NCBI GenBank assembly: GCA_021796315.1
Contig: JAJYOH010000158.1
Location: 1-10,774, forward strand
Direction of reading: 5' to 3'
Length of the DNA stretch: 10,774 nucleotides
DNA from: Chloroflexota bacterium
Lineage (GTDB): Bacteria; Chloroflexota; Anaerolineae; Anaerolineales; Villigracilaceae
Part shown: positions 5,518 to 10,774 of the stretch, one piece after another
How positions within the stretch are numbered: the stretch's first letter is position 1
How the letters are laid out: every line of letters starts with the position of its first letter
The notes under the pieces: generated by a model
Seen by the model: the letters and a program-made list of their open reading frames with translations, nothing else
Told to the model about the DNA's origin: nothing
The model's database searches: none
Translations under genes and position numbers: made by a program

Positions 5518-6672
5518 ATGAAATTTAGTTCTCCATCTCGTCGAGATTTTCTCAAACTGTCAGGTCTGGGTCTGGGGGCGCTGGCCTTCAATCCGTTAAA
5601 AGGGGCATTTAAAAATATCTCGCCGCTGGCGCAGTTCCCGGCCGGCGAGCGCCTGGGGAGGGTTGCTGTATATCCCAACTATTATTCTACGGAGATGAAG
5701 GCGCAGCCGAATGAGAACGCAGCAAAAGTTCGTGATGTTCCCCAGGATGAAGTCGTAGTTTGGCAGAGGGAAGTCGTTGGAACCAATGTTGCCGGACGGA
5801 ACAATGCTACCTGGGTTGAGACTCCTGATGGTTATATTTATCTTCCTGATCTTCAACCTGTTCGCAATTTGCCAAATAAACCAATAACTAGTCTGCCGGC
5901 AGGCAAAAGCGGTTTCTGGGCCGAAGTCACTGTGCCTTATGTCGATCTTCAACTCCTAAATTCCCCGATTGGTCCGGGAGTAAAAGACCTGTATCAGACA
6001 CAGCAACCAATTCGTCTATATTATGGGCAGGTGGCGTGGATGGATCAGGTCGGAGCGAATGCAAACGGCAATATTCTCTACCGGTTTAATGAAGCGCCGC
6101 AACATGGCTATGGACCGGGCGATCTCTTTTATGCGGATGGCGCTACATTTCATGTGTTAACCGATCAGGATGTTGCGCCGATCAGCCCGGACGTTGATCC
6201 GAAGACCAAAAAGATCGTCATTGACGCCACTCCGGGACGGCAAACCCTTTCGTGTTTGGAAGGCAATAACGAAGTTTATTTTTGCAGGGTTTCGACCGGC
6301 TTCGCCGGTACGCTCAATGACTTTTCAACGCCTCTCGGTGATCAGGCTGTTGCCTGGAAAACATATTCCATTCACATGGGCGCCAATTTGCCTGGATCGG
6401 GCAGCGGCTACGACACGATGGCGGTTCCCTGGCCGGTTTTCTTTAATACGAATGCAGGCGCGGCCATTCACGGTGTTTTTTGGCATAATGATTTTGGCGT
6501 CGCCCGCTCGCATGGTTGTGTCAATGCTTTGCCTGAAGATGCCAAATGGATTTTCCGCTGGACGACCCCCTTTGTTTCTTTGGACCAGAGCGAACTCCGT
6601 CTTCAATGGCCGAACGTTGGCGGGAGTTTCAGCACCTCTGTTACAGTAAATCAAACGAAAGTTCCAGCATAA
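5518..6672 (+). CDS. Tat-exported L,D-transpeptidase (YkuD domain)
   Basis: 384 aa. The N-terminus has a twin-arginine signal, S7-R-R-D-F-L-K13, followed by a hydrophobic stretch, so the protein is exported folded by Tat. Residues about 45-118 resemble an SH3-like wall-binding module (G-R-V-A-V..., ...W-V-E-T-P-D-G-Y-I-Y-L-P). The YkuD catalytic domain runs from about residue 232 to 365: K-I-V-I-D-A-T, then V-S-T-G and T-P-L-G. It ends with the signature H318-G ... S331-H-G-C334-V-N, in which Cys334 is the acyl-enzyme nucleophile. These enzymes make 3-3 cross-links in peptidoglycan or attach proteins to it. Two further cysteines, C246 and C256 (C-x9-C on neighbouring strands), could form a disulfide. 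The next gene, a CcdA-type thiol transporter, starts 9 bp later, which suggests shared transcription and a need to control cysteine redox state. Confidence 0.92.
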   Translation: MKFSSPSRRDFLKLSGLGLGALAFNPLKGAFKNISPLAQFPAGERLGRVAVYPNYYSTEMKAQPNENAAKVRDVPQDEVVVWQREVVGTNVAGRNNATWVETPDGYIYLPDLQPVRNLPNKPITSLPAGKSGFWAEVTVPYVDLQLLNSPIGPGVKDLYQTQQPIRLYYGQVAWMDQVGANANGNILYRFNEAPQHGYGPGDLFYADGATFHVLTDQDVAPISPDVDPKTKKIVIDATPGRQTLSCLEGNNEVYFCRVSTGFAGTLNDFSTPLGDQAVAWKTYSIHMGANLPGSGSGYDTMAVPWPVFFNTNAGAAIHGVFWHNDFGVARSHGCVNALPEDAKWIFRWTTPFVSLDQSELRLQWPNVGGSFSTSVTVNQTKVPA

Positions 6673-6681
6673 GAGAACAAC

Positions 6682-7401
6682 ATGAGTATTTCAGAAGTGA
6701 CGGTTGGTTTGGCGTTTTTGGCCGGACTCGCATCTTTCCTTTCGCCGTGCGTCTTTTCCCTCGTCCCGGCCTACATCGGTTATCTTGGCGGACGCGCCGC
6801 GGGCGGCGAGAACACTACTTCCACTCGCTGGATCACGTTCACACACGGTCTGGCCTTTGTATTTGGCTTCAGCGTGGTATTTGTTCTGCTCGGCGTTGCC
6901 GCTTCCGCCGCCGGTGGTTTTTTATTCGACTTCAGAATCTGGCTGGCCAAGATCGGCGGGATCATTGTCATCATCTTTGGCCTGCATATGATGGGCGTGT
7001 ATCGCATCCCAATTCTGGAATATGACACGCGCGTTGCCACCGCGCCAGACCGGAGGTGGGGTTATCTTTCGTCGGCGCTGATGGGCGTTTTCTTTTCGGC
7101 CGGCTGGTCGCCCTGTGTAGGTCCAGTCTTGAGCGTGATCCTGACCTTTGCCATAAACGGCGGCTCGGTCATCCTCGGCGCACAATTGCTGAGCGCTTAT
7201 TCTGCCGGACTCGCCATCCCTTTCCTGGCCGCCGCGCTGGGCATCGGCTGGGTCACAATCATCCTTCGCAAATATGGCAAGGTGATGCATTATGTTGAGA
7301 TCGCCATGGGTGTCATCCTGGTGATCGTTGGTGTGATGCTTTTTGCGGGTGTGTTCGAATTGATCGCTCGTTACGGCTATTACGTTAACTTCGGACTTTA
7401 A
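6682..7401 (+). CDS. ccdA: CcdA/DsbD-type transmembrane thiol-disulfide electron transporter
   Basis: 239 aa, the size of stand-alone CcdA. Six hydrophobic helices are visible. The two conserved redox cysteines lie in S-P-C23-V-F-S-L-V-P near the start of helix 1 and G-W-S-P-C145-V-G-P at the start of helix 4, the defining pair of the family. CcdA takes electrons from cytoplasmic thioredoxin and passes them to extracytoplasmic thiol proteins, classically for cytochrome c maturation. No ResA/TlpA-like partner or cytochrome gene is seen in the window. Its neighbours are an exported cysteine-dependent L,D-transpeptidase (9 bp upstream) and a glutaredoxin-DUF2085 fusion (3 bp downstream). A role in keeping exported thiols reduced is therefore a good alternative to heme attachment. 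The upstream ribosome binding site is weak (AGAG), which suits coupled translation. Confidence 0.93.
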   Translation: MSISEVTVGLAFLAGLASFLSPCVFSLVPAYIGYLGGRAAGGENTTSTRWITFTHGLAFVFGFSVVFVLLGVAASAAGGFLFDFRIWLAKIGGIIVIIFGLHMMGVYRIPILEYDTRVATAPDRRWGYLSSALMGVFFSAGWSPCVGPVLSVILTFAINGGSVILGAQLLSAYSAGLAIPFLAAALGIGWVTIILRKYGKVMHYVEIAMGVILVIVGVMLFAGVFELIARYGYYVNFGL

Positions 7402-7404
7402 TCT

Positions 7405-8421
7405 ATGACTAGAAACAATATTCTTAATGTTACGCTTTACACTCGTGATGATTGCAAACTATGTGACGAAGTCAAAAAACATCTGAACGACCTGCAAAAG
7501 AAATTTCCTCATCGTCTGGTGGAAGTCAACATTGATTCCGATCCGGCGCTCAAGCAGACATTTGGCCTGGAAATCCCAGTCGTCGAAGTGGGCCCGTACA
7601 AACTCAAAGCGCCGATCAGCAAACAATCGCTCGAGATGACTCTCGGCGCGGCCAGTGATCGCCGCAGTCAATTCCAGCAGGTAGACAGCGCTACGTATCA
7701 GAAGCGCCTGATCAAAGGGCAGACGGTTACGCAGAGCGACAAGATTTATTTTTGGATATCCAGGCATTACCTGCTCTTGCTCAACCTGCTTATGTTCATA
7801 TATGCCGGACTTCCATTTCTCGCTCCAACATTGATGGAGGTAAATGCCACTGCCCCGGCGCGGCTGATTTACACAATGTACAGTCCGCTCTGTCATCAAT
7901 TTGCATTCCGCTCGTTCTTTCTATTTGGCGAACAGCCTTATTATCCGCTGAAGGAAGCCGGGCTTACAGGCATCAAAACCCTCGATCAAATTACCGGCTT
8001 GCAGGATTTGAGCAATCCTTACAGTGTTTCGCGTTTGGGTGCACGGCAATTTGTCGGTAATCCCACCGTTGGATTTAAAGTGGCTTTGTGCGAGCGCGAT
8101 GTTGCCATCTATGGAGCTATTTTTATTTTTGGTCTCATTTATGGGTTGACCAAACGCAAACTTCCGCCTCTTCATTGGACCTTATGGATTTTGATTGGCC
8201 TTGGCCCAATTGGTCTTGATGGTTTCTCGCAACTATTCAGCCAGTTCAATTGGCCGTGGCTGGCTGCATACTTACCTTATCGTGAGAGCACACCCTTCCT
8301 GCGAGTCTTCACCGGTTTCGTCTTTGGCTTTATGACTGCCTGGTTTGCATATCCGAACATCGAAGAATCCATGCAGGAGACACGCCAGTTCTTCATCAAG
8401 AAATTTGCCGCGGCGAAATAA
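7405..8421 (+). CDS. Glutaredoxin-like domain fused to DUF2085 membrane domain
   Basis: 338 aa. Residues 1 to about 80 form a glutaredoxin-like fold: V-T-L-Y-T-R-D-D-C17-K-L-C20-D gives the CxxC redox centre, and E-I-P58-V-V has the expected cis-proline. After a polar linker, residues about 120-320 are membrane-embedded, with about four helices near 122-141, 232-249, 255-275 and 296-315. They match DUF2085: M-Y-S-P-L-C163-H-Q-F-A-F-R-S-F-F-L-F-G and V-A-L-C229-E-R-D-V-A-I-Y-G. G-L-D-G-F-S-Q-L-F and R-E-S-T-P-F-L-R-V-F-T-G follow. The loop between the two cysteine motifs is about 65 residues, which looks longer than in short DUF2085 proteins. DUF2085 has no established function. The domain order implies that a cytoplasmic CxxC could exchange electrons with C163/C229. 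It starts 3 bp after ccdA with no clear Shine-Dalgarno, so coupled translation is likely. Confidence 0.87.
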   Translation: MTRNNILNVTLYTRDDCKLCDEVKKHLNDLQKKFPHRLVEVNIDSDPALKQTFGLEIPVVEVGPYKLKAPISKQSLEMTLGAASDRRSQFQQVDSATYQKRLIKGQTVTQSDKIYFWISRHYLLLLNLLMFIYAGLPFLAPTLMEVNATAPARLIYTMYSPLCHQFAFRSFFLFGEQPYYPLKEAGLTGIKTLDQITGLQDLSNPYSVSRLGARQFVGNPTVGFKVALCERDVAIYGAIFIFGLIYGLTKRKLPPLHWTLWILIGLGPIGLDGFSQLFSQFNWPWLAAYLPYRESTPFLRVFTGFVFGFMTAWFAYPNIEESMQETRQFFIKKFAAAK

Positions 8422-8429
8422 ATTTGCTC

Positions 8430-8451
8430 CCTGCGCCGAGGACGGCGCAGG
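8430..8451 (+). promoter_or_regulatory. GC-rich hairpin covering the pgeF ribosome binding site
   Basis: CCTGCGCCG (8430-8438) pairs fully with CGGCGCAGG (8443-8451) around an AGGA tetraloop. The best Shine-Dalgarno for pgeF, AGGA at 8449-8452 (8 nt before the ATG), is mostly inside the 3' arm. The stem would hide it once formed. No T-run follows (ATAAAACTT), so a plain terminator is unlikely. Confidence 0.6.
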
Positions 8452-8460
8452 ATAAAACTT

Positions 8461-9237
8461 ATGCCCTTCTCACATAAAAACGGAATTCGATATTTTAGTT
8501 TCGACATTTTCCCGCGCACGCTGACGCAGGCTGTCATCACCCGGCAGGGAGGCGTCAGCCCCTCTCCGTGGGATTCGCTCAATGTGGGCGGAACGGTGGG
8601 CGATGATGTGGAACATGTGCGTGAAAACCGCGCTCGTTCCTTCGCCGCTCTGGGCCGGACCCTCGCATCGCTCTTCGATGTCTGGCAGGTTCACTCCGCT
8701 GACGCCGTCTACGCTGACGCGCCTCGCCGCGTTCACGAAGATTATCACAAAGCCGATATCATCCTGACCGACAAACCCGACGTGACGCTTTACATGCGCT
8801 TCGCCGATTGTGTCCCGATCCTTTTTCACGATCCGAAAAAAGGTGTGGTCGGTATCACACACGCAGGTTGGATGGGAACCGTGCGCGGCGCATCTGCCGC
8901 GACAGTGAAGGCAATGCAGGAACATTATGGCTCAAAACCAAAAGATATTTTGGCGGCCATTGGCCCCTCGATTGGCGTGGATCATTATGAGGTCGGCGCA
9001 GATGTGATCTCGCAAGTGGAGCAGGCTTTCGGTCCGGACGCGAAGCGTTTGGTCGAATTGCGTGATGGCAAGACTTATCTTGATCTGTGGGCCGCCAACC
9101 GCCGCCAATTGGAAAAATCCGGCGTGCAGCAAATTGAAGTTTCCGGGCTTTGTACAGCCTGTCATCTCGACGATTGGTATTCGCACCGCGCCGAAAAAGG
9201 CAGGACCGGCCGCTTCGGCGCGCTGATCGCGCTGTGA
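8461..9237 (+). CDS. pgeF: PgeF/YfiH-family protein (multicopper-oxidase-like, laccase-domain fold)
   Basis: 258 aa, normal for the YfiH/YlmD family (polyphenol oxidase, LACC1-like). Typical strings are G-G-V-S near residue 30, S-L-N-V-G near 39, and the metal/catalytic residues H78 (Q-V-H-S), C117 (F-A-D-C-V-P-I) and H134 (T-H-A-G-W). The C-terminal C-T-A-C-H and F-S-like S-H-R string (Y-S-H-R-A-E-K-G-R-T-G-R) completes the family. Known roles are purine nucleoside phosphorolysis/deamination in LACC1-like proteins and, in E. coli, removal of wrongly built peptidoglycan precursors containing L-serine. It is cytosolic. Its stop overlaps an in-frame ATG (TGATG, 9235-9239), but the likely yggS start lies further on. 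Its place before yggS and yggT matches the ylmD-ylmE-ylmG order of Gram-positive bacteria. Expression may be limited by the hairpin over its ribosome binding site. Confidence 0.92.
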   Translation: MPFSHKNGIRYFSFDIFPRTLTQAVITRQGGVSPSPWDSLNVGGTVGDDVEHVRENRARSFAALGRTLASLFDVWQVHSADAVYADAPRRVHEDYHKADIILTDKPDVTLYMRFADCVPILFHDPKKGVVGITHAGWMGTVRGASAATVKAMQEHYGSKPKDILAAIGPSIGVDHYEVGADVISQVEQAFGPDAKRLVELRDGKTYLDLWAANRRQLEKSGVQQIEVSGLCTACHLDDWYSHRAEKGRTGRFGALIAL

Positions 9238-9374
9238 TGAGCGCATCGAAAAATTACCGCGAAGTCACACGTGTACCTGCACTCCTTCGTCGCGGTGCAG
9301 GCAAAGAGTCAAAGAATTTTTGGTGCCTTCGAGGACTTGCTGTCTTTGTGGTGAAATTGGTGAATAGCCCCCAG
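9238..9374. other. Spacer between pgeF and yggS with a hairpin and repeat-like sequence
   Basis: 137 bp that stays open in the yggS frame but does not resemble YggS. It holds an 8-bp palindrome ACACGTGT (9267-9274), a stem CCTGCAC / GTGCAGG (9276-9282 with 9295-9301, 12-nt loop), and a stretch around 9308-9363 rich in TTTGTGGTGAA-like words. That stretch looks like the dispersed intergenic repeats found in many environmental genomes. I see no clear promoter or Shine-Dalgarno. Confidence 0.5.
9276..9301. repeat. 7-bp inverted repeat in the pgeF-yggS spacer
   Basis: CCTGCAC and GTGCAGG are exact reverse complements separated by 12 nt. No T-run follows. It could be part of a mobile palindromic repeat or an RNA-processing site between the two genes. 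Confidence 0.45.
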
Positions 9375-10139
9375 ATGTCTGATCTCGTCGACCCCATCCG
9401 CGAACGCTACCTGCAGACTCTTGACACGATTACTGTTGCCGCGCGCAAATCGAATCGCCTGCCTGAGTCTGTTCGGCTGGTGGTGGTTACAAAGACCCAG
9501 CCGCTCGAAGTTGTGCAGGCCGCCATCGAAGCGGGAGCAAAGATACTTGGTGAAAATTACGCCGAGGAAGCCGTCGAAAAAATCCAGGCTTTGGCGCTCA
9601 GACCGCCGCATTTTGCAGTAGAATGGCACATGATCGGTCATGTTCAAAGCCGCAAGGCCCAATTGGTGGCCGAACATTTTGCTCTTTTCCATTCGCTCGA
9701 TAGTTTAAAGCTGGCCCAGCGTGTTGACCGCTTTGCGGCACAGTTCAAACGCAAGTTGCCCGTCCTGCTCGAGTTCAACGTGGGCGGCGAAGAAAGCAAA
9801 CATGGCTGGTCGGCATCCGATGAATCCCGCTGGTCCGATTTGCTGGCGGATGTCAATGCCATCGCCGCATTGCCCAACCTGCAAGTGCGCGGACTGATGA
9901 CCATGCCGCCTCTTTTCGATCCTTCGGCTTCGCTCAGGACAGGCCCTTCAGCGGCGCGGCCTTACTTTGAGCGTTTACGCCGCCTGCGGGATTTTCTGTC
10001 CGAGCGAGCGCCGCATATCAAGTTGAGCGAACTTTCCATGGGCACCAGCGCAGATTACGCAGCCGCGGTCGAAGAGGGCGCCACTTTGGTTCGCGTTGGG
10101 CAGGCTATTTTAGGTCCGAGACCTCAATACGGAGATTAG
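9375..10139 (+). CDS. yggS: YggS/PLPBP-family PLP-binding protein with a small in-frame insertion
   Basis: 254 aa from ATG 9375. Family marks in order: V-V-V-T-K40-T with the PLP-binding lysine, L-G-E-N-Y, W-H-M-I-G-H-V-Q-S-R-K (84-94), and L-L-E-F-N-V-G-G-E-E-S-K-H-G-W (131-145). G-L-M-T-M-P-P (173-179), S-M-G-T-S-A-D-Y-A-A-A-V (221-232) and V-R-V-G-Q-A-I-L-G follow. These proteins are cytosolic, have no known catalysis, and maintain PLP and amino-acid balance. An in-frame ATG at 9237 overlapping the pgeF stop would add 46 residues with no family likeness. I therefore chose 9375, although no Shine-Dalgarno precedes it and the true start is not certain. Residues 183-193 read P-S-A-S-L-R-T-G-P-S-A, an eight-residue insertion (see the repeat). 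yggT starts on the next base after the stop. Confidence 0.9.
   Translation: MSDLVDPIRERYLQTLDTITVAARKSNRLPESVRLVVVTKTQPLEVVQAAIEAGAKILGENYAEEAVEKIQALALRPPHFAVEWHMIGHVQSRKAQLVAEHFALFHSLDSLKLAQRVDRFAAQFKRKLPVLLEFNVGGEESKHGWSASDESRWSDLLADVNAIAALPNLQVRGLMTMPPLFDPSASLRTGPSAARPYFERLRRLRDFLSERAPHIKLSELSMGTSADYAAAVEEGATLVRVGQAILGPRPQYGD
9921..9952 (+). repeat. 24-bp in-frame insertion inside yggS with an 8-bp near-direct repeat
   Basis: CCTTCGGC (9921-9928) and CCTTCAGC (9945-9952) flank 16 bp (TTCGCTCAGGACAGGC). One flank plus the core makes 24 bp, i.e. eight codons. Taking it out gives F-D-P-S-A-A-R-P-Y-F-E-R, a normal uninterrupted YggS loop. The core resembles short dispersed repeats (GCTCAGGACAGGC type) common in environmental Chloroflexota. 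Confidence 0.6.
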
Positions 10140-10400
10140 ATGAATTCTTTTTTTTTGGTGCAATTGATCAATGTGATCGCGAACATCCTGTTAATACTTA
10201 TATTTTTGTCGGTCATTCTTTCATGGATATTGCCTCCTTTTCATCCAGTGCGCGAAGCAATTGACCGTCTTGTTGACCCTCTCCTGAATCCGATCCGCCG
10301 CATTTTGCCCTCGGCAGGTACATTCGATTTTAGTCCGTTGGTTTTGATGATCATCATTCAGTTTGCTTCTCAGATATTGATCAGCATAATACAGAGGTAA
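10140..10400 (+). CDS. yggT: YggT/YlmG-family membrane protein
   Basis: 86 aa, matching single-unit YggT/YlmG proteins. Two hydrophobic helices lie near residues 5-31 and 64-83. Between them is the family core: L-S-W-I-L-P-P-F-H-P-V-R near 27-38 and L-V-D-P-L-L-N-P-I-R-R-I-L-P near 44-57. Homologues in bacteria and plastids affect nucleoid or envelope organisation and osmotic response; no enzyme activity is known. The ATG directly follows the yggS stop (TAGATG), with GGAG at 10131-10134 as a ribosome binding site inside the yggS end, so the two are surely cotranscribed. In Gram-positive bacteria ylmF (sepF) lies between these two genes; here it is absent. Confidence 0.93.
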   Translation: MNSFFLVQLINVIANILLILIFLSVILSWILPPFHPVREAIDRLVDPLLNPIRRILPSAGTFDFSPLVLMIIIQFASQILISIIQR

Positions 10401-10403
10401 TCC

Positions 10404-10715
10404 ATGTCAAAGCGAAGTTTCCACCTGCACGATGGACAGACAGGTTCCGCTCTGGCGGTGCGCGTCACACCGCGCGCCAGCCGCAACAAAATTGCGGAAG
10501 TGATGAGCGACGGCACGGTCAAGATCCATCTCTCAGCGCCGCCAGTAGACGGAGAGGCGAACGAAAAGCTGATTGAATTTTTGTCCGAAGTGTTGGGAAC
10601 GCCCAAGACTCACATTGAAATTGTAGCGGGCGCGACCGGACGCGATAAATTGGTTTCAGTTCTCGATATGGACGCGGAAACAGTGCATAAGCGCATTATC
10701 GCCCATTTAGAATAA
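10404..10715 (+). CDS. yggU: DUF167/YggU-family protein
   Basis: 103 aa, the usual size of this small alpha/beta family. Family marks are L-A-V-R-V-T-P-R-A-S-R-N-K-I (residues 17-30), V-K-I-H-L-S-A-P-P-V-D-G-E-A-N (39-53, the strongest signature), L-I-E-F-L-S and I-E-I-V-A-G-A-T-G-R-D-K (71-82). It is cytosolic. The function is unknown, though the family is broadly conserved and often next to yggT, as here. AGAGGT at 10393-10398 gives a good ribosome binding site 5 nt before the ATG, within the end of yggT; only 3 nt separate the two genes. After its stop at 10715 the window has 59 bp in which I recognise nothing. Confidence 0.93.
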   Translation: MSKRSFHLHDGQTGSALAVRVTPRASRNKIAEVMSDGTVKIHLSAPPVDGEANEKLIEFLSEVLGTPKTHIEIVAGATGRDKLVSVLDMDAETVHKRIIAHLE

Positions 10716-10774
10716 TTTATCCGCAAACTCGCAAATTGATGTTACGCATTTTTATACACATGTACCATAGGGGC

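Noticed and set aside
6170..6649. Plus-strand 159-codon frame within the L,D-transpeptidase gene
   Set aside because: Arg-rich shadow frame over the YkuD catalytic domain, with no motif and no ribosome binding site.
10716..10774. Possible promoter (TATACA near 10753) and start of a new gene at ATG 10760
   Set aside because: No -35 at proper distance, no ribosome binding site, and only five codons remain before the window ends.

Overview
The window looks like chromosomal DNA from an uncultured member of the Chloroflexota, most likely Anaerolineae. That is an inference from gene content: a GT-C membrane protein with an early Asp-Asp motif, a Thr/Pro-rich lipoprotein ending in an NBR1-type Ig domain, a glutaredoxin-DUF2085 fusion, and palindromic or short repeats that reach into coding sequence. 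No phage, IS, CRISPR, tRNA or rRNA was seen. Gene content is mostly cell-envelope and housekeeping.

Layout. (1) Positions 1-1381, minus strand: a GT-C-like polytopic membrane protein whose 3' end lies beyond the left edge. It is divergent from (2) 1467-2630, a class V PLP aminotransferase of the isopenicillin-N-epimerase type. The 85-bp gap carries a perfect TATAAT for each direction, placed so that both messages would be leaderless or nearly so. (3) 2807-3529: a lipoprotein with an NBR1-like Ig domain, preceded by an extended -10 promoter, a strong GGAGG and a perfect 19-bp inverted repeat just upstream of the -35. (4) 3644-5404: a tightly overlapping trio of patatin-like phospholipase, a two-helix membrane protein and a carboxylesterase/lysophospholipase, i.e. 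a probable lipid-hydrolysis operon. (5) 5387-5458: a composite palindromic element (three hairpins plus a canonical G-quadruplex motif) that appears to supply the last codons and the stop of the esterase.

(6) 5518-10715: a compact co-directional series. A Tat-exported L,D-transpeptidase is followed 9 bp later by a CcdA/DsbD-type thiol-electron transporter, and 3 bp after that by a glutaredoxin-DUF2085 membrane fusion. Then come pgeF (YfiH/YlmD), yggS (YlmE), yggT (YlmG) and a DUF167/YggU gene. The last part is the familiar division and envelope neighbourhood of Gram-positive bacteria, but no sepF (ylmF) lies between yggS and yggT.

How the genes may work together: the L,D-transpeptidase needs a reduced catalytic cysteine outside the membrane. 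CcdA moves reducing equivalents across the membrane, and the glutaredoxin-DUF2085 protein adds a cytoplasmic CxxC tethered to a membrane domain with its own conserved cysteines. The series therefore reads as a wall cross-linking plus thiol-maintenance unit next to peptidoglycan-editing and division-associated genes. The adjacency is seen; the functional coupling is inference.

A second point of interest is inside yggS. A 24-bp in-frame insertion with an 8-bp near-direct repeat at its ends adds eight residues to an otherwise ordinary PLP-binding protein.
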